DNA from: Tupaia tana
Lineage: Eukaryota; Chordata; Mammalia; Scandentia; Tupaiidae
Reading direction: 5' to 3'
DNA length: 64,000 bases
Assembly (NCBI GenBank): GCA_026018925.1
Contig: JAKSZU010000018.1
Coordinates: forward strand, 1,054,001-1,118,000
The notes under the pieces were generated by a model, which saw nothing but the letters and a program-made list of their open reading frames with translations, was not told where the DNA came from and made no database searches. Shown here piece by piece: positions 33,381-45,075 of the stretch. The stretch's first letter is position 1. Each line of letters starts with the position of its first letter. Both the position numbers and the translations under genes were made by a program.

Positions 33381-36045
33381 AAACGCACAGGTACGGATGG
33401 GCACAGGTACGGATGGGTGTGCACACACAGGTACAGGCGGGCACGCACAGATGCAGGTGGACATGCACATGTAATTATAGACAGATGCACACACACGGGT
33501 ACAAATGGACATGCACACAAGTATAGGTGGGTAGGTGCACACAGGTACAGGTGGACACACACACAGGTACAGGTGGACACACACACAGGTACAGGTGGAC
33601 ACACACACAGGTACAGGTGGACACACACACAGGTACAGGTGGAAATGCGCACACAGGTACAGGTGGAAATGCGCACACAGGTACAGGTGGACACACACAC
33701 AGGTACAGGTGGATGCACACACAGGTACAGGTGGACGCACACACAGGTACAGGTGGATGCACACACAGGTACAGGTGGATACTCACACATAATTATAGAT
33801 GGACACACACACAGGTGGGTACAGGTACAGGTGGACGCACACACAGGTACAGGTGGACGCACACAGGTACAGGTGGATACTCACACATAATTATAGATGG
33901 ACACACACATGGGTACAGGTGGACACACACACAGGTACAGGTGGATACACACACATAATCACAGGTGGACACACACACAGGTACAGGTGGACACACACAC
34001 AGGTACAGGTGGACACACACACAGGTACAGGTGGACGCACACACAGGTACAGGTGGACGCACACACATCACAGGTACACACATGGTCACATGTGACGCAC
34101 ACACAGGTACAGGTGGATACTCACACATAATTATAATGGACACACACACAGGTACAGGTGGACTCACACATAATTATAGATGGACACACACAGGTACAGG
34201 TGGATACTCACACATAATTGGATAGGTATGGACGCACACACATCACAGGTATGCACACATGCGTGGACACACACACAGGTACAGGTGGATACTCACACAT
34301 AATTATAGATGGACACACACACAGGTACAGGTGGACGCACACACAGGTACAGGTGGATACTCACACATAATTATAGATGGACACACACACAGGTACAGGT
34401 GGATACTCACACATAATTATAGATGGACACACACACAGGTACAGGTGGACGCACACACAGGTACAGGTGGATGCACACATGGATCACAGGTGGATGCACA
34501 CAGGTACAGGTGGATACTCACACATAATTATAGATGGACGCACACACAGGTACAGGTGGACACACACACAGGTACAGGTGGACACGTGCACAGGTACAGG
34601 TGGATACTCACACATAATTATAGATGGACACACACACAGGTACAGGTGGACACACACACAGGTACAGGTGGACACGCGCACACAGGTACAGGTGGAAATG
34701 CGCACACAGGTACAGGTGGATACTCACACATAATTATAGATGGACACACACATGGGTACAGGTGGACGCACACACATAATCACAGATGGACACATACACA
34801 GGTACAGGTGGACGCACACACGTGATCACAGGTGGATGCACACATGGATCACATGTGGACACACACACAGGTACAGGTGGATACTCACACATAATTATAG
34901 ATGGATACACACACAGGTACAGGTGGACACACACACATAATTATAGATGGACACACACATGGGTACACGCACACACATAATCACAGGTGGTACAGGTGGA
35001 CACACACACAGGTACAGGTGGACACACACACAGGTACAGGTGAATACTCACACATAATTATAGATGGACACACACACAGGTACAGGTGGACACACACACA
35101 GGTACAGGTGGACACACACACAGGTACAGGTGGATGCACACACAGGTACAGGTGGATACTCACACATAATTATAGATGGACACACACACAGGTACAGGTG
35201 GACGCACACACAGGTACAGGTGGACGCACACACAGGTACAGGTGGACGCACACACAGGTACAGGTGGATACTCACACATAATTATAGATGGACACACACA
35301 CAGGTACAGGTGGACACACACACAGGTACAGGTGGACGCACACACAGGTACAGGTGGATACTCACACGTAATCACAGGTATAGATGGACACACACATCAG
35401 GTACAGGTGGACGCACACACATCACAGGTACAGGTGGACGCACACACAGGTACAGGTGGATGATCTGGATGCACACATAATCACAGGTGGACACATACAC
35501 AGGTACTGGACACACACACATGGGTACAGGTGGACGCACACACAGGTACAGGTGGACACACACACAGGTACAGGTGGACGCACACACAGTGATCACAGGT
35601 GGATACTCACACATAATTATAGATGGACACACACATGGGTACAGGTGGACGCACACACGTGATCACAGGTGGACACATACACAGGTACAGGTGGACGCAC
35701 ACACAGGTACAGGTGGACACACACACAGGTACAGGTGGACGCACACACGTAATCACAGGTGGATACTCACACATAATTATAGATGGACACACACATGGGT
35801 ACAGGTGGACGCACACACATAATCACAGGTGGACACATACACAGGTACAGGTGGACGCACACAGTGATACAGGTGGACACATACACAGGTACAGGTGGAC
35901 GCACACACGTGATCACAGGTGGATGCACACACATAATCACATGTGGACACATACACAGGTACAGGTGGATGCACACACGCGATCACAGGTGGACACACAG
36001 TCACACTCACAGGCGGACGCCCACGCAGTCACAGGTGGACAGAGT
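33381..36045. repeat. 2.7-kb minisatellite in the ACSF3 intron
   Basis: More than a hundred copies of a 20-22 bp unit, CACACACAGGTACAGGTGGA, with variants (GGTGGACGCAC, GGTGGATGCAC, GGTGGAAATGCGC). Interspersed are longer blocks carrying TACTCACACATAATTATAGA, and towards the right end GTGATCACAGGTGGA variants. It opens frames in all phases whose products are only repeats such as [14 protein letters not shown]; these are not proteins. It follows directly on LINE-1 sequence. Confidence 0.97.
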
Positions 36046-36591
36046 CTGCAGCGCGCAGAGCCGCACCTGCCCAGGGCACTGTCACAGCAGCGCCACGCCA
36101 AGCCCCCCACGTCAGTACAGAGTCCAGGGCAGCCGGGTGGGATGGCCCAGCCCAGAGGCAGCACGTGTTCAGGCTGGGAGCTAAAGCTACGCACTGGGGC
36201 ACGGGGCTGGGGTCAGGGCTGTACCCGGTCTGTCTTCCCTCCAAAGGGACGGCCATCGTTTGCTGCCTTGCACAGGTGAGCCGTGACAGCAGCCTGGTGG
36301 CCACTGGCTGGCGACGCAGGAGAAGAGGAGGAAGAGCAGAGATGGATTAGAGATCTCGGCAGACCGCCCGCCACGTCTCACCCACGAGCCCTGGCCTCCT
36401 GACCCTGGGTGTCAGCTCGCAGTGAAAAAGACCCACAGATGGACTGGTGAGGCTCTTGAGGGGACGATCCTGGACTGTCCATGTGGCCTTGAGGGGAGGC
36501 ACAGGAGGCCTGGAGACAGCAGAGATGCCTGGTCTGTGGAGCACGGAGCCTGCGGGTGGGGCCCTCCAGCGGCGCCAGACCAGTGGCGCTG

Positions 36592-36841
36592 CTCTTTTTT
36601 TTTGGAGACGATTTTGCTATAAGGTGTGTGCATTCGCCAGAGAGACGGAGCCAGAAAGTGAGAAATCACCCCCCAAGGGGGATGGCTACGCCGCAATCCC
36701 TTCTCCTCCATTCTCCTCTCGGGATCTTGGGTACACATGCACATGCGCCTGGCATGAGTTTAAGCCACCAGGTCCAGGACTCAAACCGTGGTCGACTACA
36801 TGGGAGTTCAGCGACATAGCCATTACACCAACTGCTGGTCC
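36592..36841 (-). mobile_element. tRNA-derived SINE, long type
   Basis: TTTTTTTTTGGAGACGATTT tail, body and head ending CCAACTGCTGGTCCC. Confidence 0.93.
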
Positions 36842-36844
36842 CTG

Positions 36845-36862
<18 letters not shown>

Positions 36863-36875
<13 letters not shown>

Positions 36876-37134
36876 AAGAGGCTTTTGACTCAGGACGCAA
36901 GTGCTCATCAGATGAGCACAGAGACAGTGAAGGGGGGTGGCCATGCCGCAATCCCCTCTCCTCCATTCTCCTCCTGGATCTTGGGCACACACGCACCCGG
37001 TGGATGTGTGTCCGCCTGTGAGTGTGACTGTGTGTCCACCTGGTGTGATTTTCAAGCCACTGGGTTCAGGACTTGAACCAAGGTCATCCATGTGGGAGTC
37101 CAGTACTCTAACCGCTGCACCATCTGCTGGCCTC
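36863..37134 (-). mobile_element. tRNA-derived SINE carrying an inserted minisatellite segment
   Basis: Long-type copy on the minus strand, close to ACSF3 coding exon 2. Between CACCCGG and the TGATTTTCAAGCC part it contains about 43 extra bases that other copies lack; 37010-37041 is the exact reverse complement of 35987-36018 at the minisatellite end. Confidence 0.9.
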
Positions 37135-37251
37135 AAACTCACGTGTTCTGAACAGGGCCCTGAGGCCCAGAGGCTCTGTCCAGCAGCCACAGCAGCTCAC
37201 GCAGCCTGCGAAGCCCGGGCACCTGAGAGGCTGCAGGCCGGCCTGACTCAC

Positions 37252-37407
37252 CAGCTGGGCACTGAACTCGGGCAGCATCACGCAGGTGGCCCCCACCCAG
37301 AGCGGGCATAGCAGCTTGTTGACCACGCCGTGGACGTGGTGCAGCGGGAGGACGTGCAGGATCGTGTCGTTTCTGGTCCACGCCCACTCGCGCACCAGCC
37401 CCGTCAC
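37252..37407 (-). CDS. ACSF3: ACSF3 coding exon 2
   Basis: Residues 225-276, phase 0 at both ends, acceptor CACAG just above 37407 and donor GTGAGT below 37252. [20 protein letters not shown] is a conserved segment of the ANL fold (the PLxHVxG element that shapes the acyl pocket). Confidence 0.97.
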
Positions 37408-38020
37408 CTGTGGGGACAGCGGCGCAGCCTGAGAACGGGAGCCCTGCACTGCAGACCCACGGGGAGGGAGCTCTGCTGTCCTGCTGTCCCCAGCTCAGAG
37501 GGCACAGCAGTGAAGGGACCGAGGGGTCAGGACGTGAGCCAGCGGGGAAACAGGCGCCGGCAAGGTGCGGGGCGGACTCTGCAGGCAGCAGGCCCTCCCA
37601 GCCCCTCGGCTCCGACGGGAGGAGGGCGGGAGGTGTGAGGGGGCCTGGGAACCACACAGCCCACCGTGTCCCCATGCCCTGTGAAGCAGCGCGGAGGAGC
37701 CCCCTCCTGACGTGTGCTCGTTGCAGGGCAGTGTCACGCGTGCTCACCATGGAGCAGGCTCAGGCCCAGCTCCGTCTGGAACATGCTGTCTCCACTCCCT
37801 CCCTGCTGCCATCCAGACCTCGCCACAGACACGAGGCTCTCTGAGCCAGCAGGCCAAACCGGACTCCTGTGTGGGACTCCCGTGTGGACTGCCCGTGTGG
37901 GGCTGCCGTGTGGGACTCCCTCGTGGGGCGCCCGTGTGGGACTCCCTCGTGGGGCGCCCGTGTGGGACGCCCGTGTGGGACGCCCGTGTGGGGCTGCCCG
38001 CACCCCGTGCCTGCACTCAC
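37408..38020 (-). other. ACSF3 intron between coding exons 1 and 2
   Basis: A 613-bp intron holding a short minisatellite (37860-37995) next to the donor site. Read through, it stays in frame with exon 1 to a stop at 37760. Confidence 0.9.
37860..37995. repeat. Short GTGTGGGACGCCC minisatellite beside a splice donor
   Basis: About nine copies of a 14-bp unit with variants (GTGTGGGACTCCC, CGTGGGGCGCCC, GTGTGGGGCTGCC), ending 25 bp from the donor of ACSF3 coding exon 1. Confidence 0.9.
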
Positions 38021-38693
38021 CATGGCCTCGAGGTTGTGGTGGGTGCTCAGCACGCCCTTGGGCCTGCCCGTGGTCCCGCTGGTGTAGATGATCATGGCAC
38101 CCCGGTCTCTCCAGGCCAGCTCCGGCCCCGGCCCCTCCGACGGCTCCTCTGAGGCTCGCTCGTAGACCTCGGGGCTAAGTGGCAGGAGGGGGACGCCCAG
38201 TCGCCTCGCCACTGGGCTCAGCAGTTGCACGTACTCCGGCCCGGCCACGACCACGGCGCTCCGGGAGTCCCGGATGACGTACTCCAGCTGGGCCTCGGGG
38301 TGCTTGCTGTAGAGCGGCACCGCGATGCCACCGCTCATCCACGAGGCCCACTGGGCGACAACATAGGAGACGTCGTTGGCACACAGGAAAGAGACCCTGT
38401 CCTCCCCGAGGTCGCCCCCGACGCACCCGCGGAGCCGGCAGAGCTCCCGGGACAGGCGCAGGCTGTGGCGGTAGAGGTCCTCGTACGTGTGCGGGCCGTG
38501 CTGGTCGATGAGGGCGACTCTGTCCCTGAAGGCCAAGGCCCTGGTGAACACGGGGGCCGCTGTGCGGGCCACCGGTGCCGTGTGCAGGAGGTCCCGTCCT
38601 TGGTGACTCACGGGCCCAGGCTGGCAGGCGGCTAAGGCACAGAGCAGCCGTGAGGGCAGCGGCCCACGGGGCAGCCTCGTTCCCACGAGCATC
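38021..38693 (-). CDS. ACSF3: ACSF3 coding exon 1 (targeting peptide and N-terminal adenylation domain)
   Basis: The coding sequence starts with ATG at 38692, one base after the AG acceptor (38694-38695), so at least one upstream non-coding exon exists. It encodes residues 1-224. The first 33 residues ([17 protein letters not shown]...) have several arginines and no acidic residue, as expected for mitochondrial import. [27 protein letters not shown] and the ATP-binding P-loop [11 protein letters not shown] at 203-213 follow. The donor is GTGAGT after codon M224. The frame stays open 87 codons into the intron. Confidence 0.97.
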
Positions 38694-40900
38694 CTGGGGC
38701 GTGGGGCAGGGCTGAGGAGAGGAAGGGGTGCGAGTCAGCCCCCGGGCCACCTCCCGCGGCCCAATGAGGCTCCCGACGCCCCCAGGGCCTAGCCACAAGA
38801 AGCTGGTAGGACACCCTGCATGGGGCCACGGCTCAGGCAGGTGTGCCGCCCCTTGGGAAGGGCCCCGGGGGCAGCCAGCTCGTACACTCGTCAGGCGAGG
38901 GGTCTCGAAGCCAGTTCCCTACCGTGGAAGGAGCTCCCGGGGCGAGCAGGTACAGCCAGACGGGCCTCGGGCAGGGCTGGCCAGCCGTTCTGGAAGTGCC
39001 CGGTGGGGGCAGGCGCCAGGCTGGCTGCACACTGCCCGCCGCCGGACCGGGCCACCCAGAGAGACGAGCATGTGGCTGCTCCTATAGCCAAGCTCGCCTG
39101 GCCGCAGTGGGAGGCCCAAAGGCACGGCCGCCCCGAACCGCGCTACACGAGGGACAGAGACGCGTCCTCCCGCAGCTGTCCAGGACAGCCCCACGCACCC
39201 GACCTCTGAGAGTAAGAGCGGCGGCTCCTCCCTCCCGGGCACCGTCTCTGCCACCTCCGCCAGCTCTCTCGTGGCTCTGGTCAGGGCAGCACCCATCCCC
39301 AGCTGAAGGGCACTCGAGCCTAGGCTGGGCCTGAGGGACGTTGAGCAGGGCCCTCCTGACGCGTGTACGCCGCGCGAAGCTGCACCCTGCTTTCCCCACG
39401 AACACGGCGGCCACTCTCAGGCCCCTTCACGCAGGGGCAAGCCGAGGGCGTGTTCAAGGTCACCGGCTCCTGCGTCAAGGCCAGGGACCCTGCTCTCGCA
39501 TCCCAGAGCTCACATCACGTGGCAGTGACCAGAGCACGGGGAACCCCGGACGGATCTCCGGATCCTTGTGGGCTACAGGCCACTGCTCGCTCCACGGGGA
39601 GGATCAGGTGGCACCGGGACTCCGAGGTGGCTCGGGACATCAGAGGCCAGGACACCCACCATGGACCTGCGTGCAGGCCCCAGGCTGACCAAGTGTCTAA
39701 GACGTCCTGCGACCCTGCCAGGTCTGGTGGCACACTCATTCCCAAACTGAATGACACGAGCCTGTCCTGGCCAGGCAGGCCCAGCAATGCCCAAAGGGCA
39801 GGAGCGAGCTCCTTCCCTGGGCCCCCCACGCCCCTCCGCCAGTCCCGTGCACGTACTTTAGGCTAAAGCTGCCCACTCGAGAATGGCCAGGGGACGAGGT
39901 GCTGTGAGCCCGGGCGACACAGGTGCTGACCGTGCGTCCACAGGCACCCGCAGGGGCGGCCCGGGAAGCCAGGCCCCAGTGACCAGGGCCCTGCTGGACA
40001 GGGCCTGTGGCTGTGGGAGGGGCAGCGAGGCTGAGGCCAGGACGGGGAGAAGGGCCCTGTCCCAAGGCTGCGCCCTCTCTGGTAAACACGGCTGCAGGAA
40101 CACGACGCGTTCTCCCAGCGCCTGCCCATGCAGGCCATGAAGGCCATGCCTAGCTCAGGCCAAGGAACGAGCCATCTGGGCAGCTGCGAGCCTAGGGCCG
40201 TGCACATTTCTCAGTGAAGGCGCTTCTTCCATTCAAATGGGGGTGACTGGTTCGAAATGAGTAACAGGGCCCCTGGTCTGCTGGTCACCACCGCTGGCCT
40301 GCCCACCCTGCAAACCCGCATTCTAAACGGCACTGCGCCGGCAGGTGTGCTGGAAGCCCCGGCACACTCCCATGGTGCCTGTGGCCTGGGATTTCTCTAA
40401 ATCCTATTCGTGTTTTTTAGAAAAGATCTTTCTCTATGATGTAGGGTGTGTGAGCTCGCTGGAGAGACAGAGAGAAAGTGAGAAGTCACCCCCTGGGTGC
40501 AGGGCCACGAGGCAATCTCTCCTCCGCTCCCTGAGGATTTGGGCACACAAGCCTGGGGTCTGGGACTTGAACCACGTGGGGGTCCAGCACCTTAACCACC
40601 ACGCCACCTGTTGGCCCCTCGAAACCAAAACCCTAAGTACCACGCTCACACTGCTCTGAGCTAGGGCGTTCAAACAGGGACACCAAAGGCCAAAGCGCTT
40701 GAGCGCCAGATGGGGTGAGGAGGACTGCTGGCCAGTCGGTGTCCCCTGGGGGACTGGCCTCGTCGGCCTGTCCTCCTACTTCTCCAGCAGGTCCTGCTGC
40801 CTCACTCCAGGGGCATAGAGGCCCCCAGGACGGGGGAGAAGCAGCCGGGGTGAGGGCAGCCCTGACCAGCTCCCCCCAGCGCGCGGATGAGCACGGAACA
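38694..40900 (-). other. ACSF3 5' intron, upstream of the first coding exon
   Basis: The AG acceptor at 38694-38695 shows that transcription starts further up. I could not identify a second non-coding exon here. One minus-strand SINE lies at 40419-40618. Confidence 0.6.
40419..40618 (-). mobile_element. tRNA-derived SINE, truncated in the middle
   Basis: GATCTTTCTCTATGATGTAG tail side, CTCCTCCGCTCCCTGAGGAT body, head ending CCACCTGTTGGCCCC; shorter than full length by about 60 bp. Confidence 0.88.
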
Positions 40901-41127
40901 GGCGCCCCACGCCCCACGCGTCCCCGCTCCTCCATCCCTTGAGGCTGCCCCGTCTGCAGGGCCCCGGGGGGCTCTGCTCCGAGGCCAGCAGGCCTGGGGC
41001 CCGGACCGAGGTGCCCAAGGCCGCGGGCCAGAAAGGCTCACCCCGCGCGGCCCAGCCAGGCGCCGGCCGCACCCCCGTCCCCGCCCCCCCCCCCCCGCCC
41101 CCTGCCCACGGCTCCCCCGGGGCCGGC

Positions 41128-41577
41128 CCTCGCCCTCCGCCCTCCGCCCTCCCGGCCCGCTCTCCGACCCCCGGGTCCCGCTCTCAGACCTCAGCCCACG
41201 GCTCCCAGGGCCCGCCCACCGCCCCGGGCCCCGCCCCCGGACCCCTCTGACCCGCCCCGGCCCCGCCCCCAGGGCCCTCCGACCCCCGCCCCGCCCCGCC
41301 CCCCCGCCCCGGGTGCTGACAGGCGCGGGCTCACCTCCCCGGCGGCTCCTCGCCCTCCGCCCTCCGGGCCCGCTCTCCGACCCCCGGGTCCCGCTCTCCG
41401 ACCTCAGCCCACGGCTCTCAGGGCCCGCCCACCGCCCCGGGCCCCGCCCCCGGACCCCTCTGACCCGCCCCGGCCCCGCCCCCGGGGCCCTCCGACCCCC
41501 GCCCCACCCCGCCCCGCCCCGCCCCGGGTGCTGACAGGCGCGGGCTCACCTCCCCGGCGGCTCCTCGCCCTCCGCGG
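41128..41577. repeat. 214-bp tandem duplication in the ACSF3 CpG island
   Basis: TCTCCGACCCCCGGGTCCCG starts at 41161 and at 41374, and GGGTGCTGACAGGCGCGGGC starts at 41311 and at 41526, giving a period of 213-215 bp. The two copies differ at only a few positions and small C-run lengths. A third partial unit begins at about 41566. Confidence 0.93.
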
Positions 41578-41700
41578 TGCGCTCGCCAGGCGGGCTGGGC
41601 AGCGCAGACCCAGGTCGCGGTCGGGGTCAGGGTCGGGCCGGAACCTCTTCCGGCGCCCAAGTGCGTCCCCGGCGCGCGCGTCCGACGCCTGGCGTGTCCT
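41550..41700 (-). other. ACSF3: Possible non-coding first exon of ACSF3
   Basis: On the minus strand the sequence ending GAGGAGCCGCCGGGGAG is followed by GTGAGCCCGCG, a good donor. The start of the exon is a guess. The same donor context is present a second time at 41334/41335 because of a tandem duplication. Confidence 0.4.
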
Positions 41701-41789
41701 CCCGGCCGCAGCTCCGCAGCGGCGGGTTCCGGGCGCGGACGTTCCGGCCGAGGAAGCAGCGAGCGCGCGCCAAGGCCTTCCGGCTCCGC

Positions 41790-43250
41790 GCCTTCCTGGA
41801 GTGCCTGGACAGCCGGGCCGCCCTGCGGGGGCCTTTCCACCACTCCCCTCCCTGGAAATGGCTGGGGCAGCCGGTGTGTCCTGGGGTGCCCGGGAGGGGC
41901 ACAGAGTTCTACCCCAGTCGCCTGCCCTGTCAGAGATGGTGCTGGTCTGGGCAGCTGCTGCCCAGCTCTGGAGTGGGCACCAGCCCATCTACAGCCATCC
42001 CCACGGCCTGCGGGAGGAGGCAGGCCGCCGGGCGGGGACAGCACCCATGGCGCGGTGCCTTCTGTGCCTGTCGCCCCTCCCTGCGCGGTCTCTGGCTCTC
42101 CAAGGTTGAAGTGCTCAGGCCTGGCCTCACGCCTGGGACTGGTGGGCAGCTCTGGGGCCAGGATCCCGAGGCTCTGCCCTGCTGCAGGCGGCCAGGGCAG
42201 CAGGAGTCTCAGGGGTCTGCCCGGCAGGGCCACCCCGAGGAAGCCCAGCGGCAGCCCAGCCAGGACGCAGCGTCCTAGGTGAAGTGTGAGCAGGCACAGC
42301 CAGGACTTGCCGGGTGTTAGAGGACAGCCTCGGGCACCCTGGGCAGTGGGAGGAGGTGTCTGCGCAGTCAGTGGGGACAGCACGGACAGCGAGGACGGGG
42401 CGACGGAGCCCAAGAGGACCCCAGTGCCATCCTTGGAGAGGGGGGCTCTCTGAGACGAGCTCCACCAAAGGACGTTCCTGTCACAGGAAGGAGCCTGTGG
42501 AGGCGCGGGACACAGCAGCCCAGCAGAGACTGCGGTGGCCGGGTGGCGGTTGCAGGGGAGGACCCCCAGAAGAGGCCAGAGACGAAGAGGTGGAAACAGC
42601 AGGGGAGAGGGGAGGGTCGGCAGCCCAGCCAGGAGGTCCAGGACAGGACAGCAAGGACAGGGAGGATGTCGTCAAGGAGACGCGCCATGGGAACACGGAC
42701 CTGCAGAGAGGACGCAGGCAGGTGGGACCTGAGTGCTCTCCTGGCACCTGCTGGGTGCCCAAACACTCACCCCTAGGGGTGCCCCCTCACCCCTTCTTGG
42801 GGTCTCCCCCCATCTTCCCATCTCACCATCGTCCCTCAAGTGGTTGCTGGACCGCCCCCCCCCCCCCCCCCCGCACCTGTTTCCTCTCCCGTAAGTGACG
42901 GTGCTAATACGTGTACTCCAGCTGTAGGCGAGGTGAACGTGGCTAACGTGTGTCCAAGGTGTAACTACACTGGGCAGGCACTTCCTCTGTGCCAGGGACT
43001 TGCACGATGTCTCCTAATCTGATCTTCCACAGAACGAGGAGGGTGGAAGTGCTCCTACCTTATTTTACAAATGGAGAAGCTGATGCTCAGGGGACCCTGC
43101 CGAGCTCTAAAATGAGCGGGTGGTGGGGCTGGGAGAGTTCCCTGGGACGGCCCAGCCCTGCGCTCGCTCACTCGTTCCTCTCCTGACTGTCTTGTGAGGC
43201 CCGGGCCTCCCCATGGGCTCGCCTCGCCTCGCCTCGCCGCTCCTCTCCTC
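41790..43250. other. DNA upstream of ACSF3, including a MIR-like relic
   Basis: GC-rich up to 42840. From about 42880 to 43100 the phrases GTTTCCTCTCCCGTAAGTGA and TTTTACAAATGGAGAAGCTG resemble ancient MIR/L2 sequence. A C-run lies at 42856-42873. No gene seen. Confidence 0.5.
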
Positions 43251-43256
43251 TTTCTC

Positions 43257-43323
<67 letters not shown>
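43257..43323. repeat. (CTTT)n microsatellite from a pseudogene poly-A tail
   Basis: About 16 copies of CTTT; on the minus strand (AAAG)n, directly following the 3' UTR of the alpha-tubulin pseudogene. Confidence 0.95.

Positions 43324-45075
<1,752 letters not shown>

Larger units (their letters stand above)
27592..37251 (-). other. Large repeat-filled ACSF3 intron between coding exons 2 and 3
   Basis: This 9.7-kb intron collects most repeats of the gene: LINE-1 pieces, about a dozen SINEs, a solo LTR and a 2.7-kb minisatellite. 27592-28320 is unrecognised GC-rich sequence; 29119-29397 is unrecognised AT-richer sequence. Confidence 0.8.
15963..38693 (-). other. ACSF3: ACSF3 gene, complete coding region over nine coding exons
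   Basis: ACSF3 is an ANL-superfamily acyl-CoA synthetase of the mitochondrial matrix that activates malonate (and methylmalonate) to the CoA thioester with ATP, supplying malonyl-CoA for mitochondrial fatty acid synthesis; human loss causes combined malonic and methylmalonic aciduria. The coding exons sum to 1731 nt, that is 576 residues plus stop, equal to the human length. Visible motifs: basic N-terminal targeting region, P-loop [11 protein letters not shown] at 203-213, YGMTE at 357-361, FKTGD at 453-457, [19 protein letters not shown] at 470-488, catalytic lysine K563 in NQMGK. All junctions are GT-AG and every phase agrees. Arginines at 471 and 558, sites of recalled human disease substitutions, are intact. 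Confidence 0.97.
40900..41790 (-). promoter_or_regulatory. ACSF3: ACSF3 CpG-island promoter
   Basis: Very CpG-dense DNA with many CCCCGCCCC boxes and no TATA box, located 2.2-3.1 kb upstream of the first coding exon. Read on the minus strand it contains a plausible first-exon donor, GGGGAG|GTGAGC, at 41549/41550. A divergent start on the plus strand is possible, as in many such islands, but no plus-strand gene was found. Confidence 0.7.

Noticed and set aside
33363..35980. Many open frames coding for [18 protein letters not shown] or [22 protein letters not shown] repeats
   Set aside because: They are the six-frame translations of a minisatellite, not proteins.
33381..36045. Regularly spaced repeats that could suggest a CRISPR array
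   Set aside because: There are no unique spacers, units are directly tandem, and the setting is a mammalian intron.
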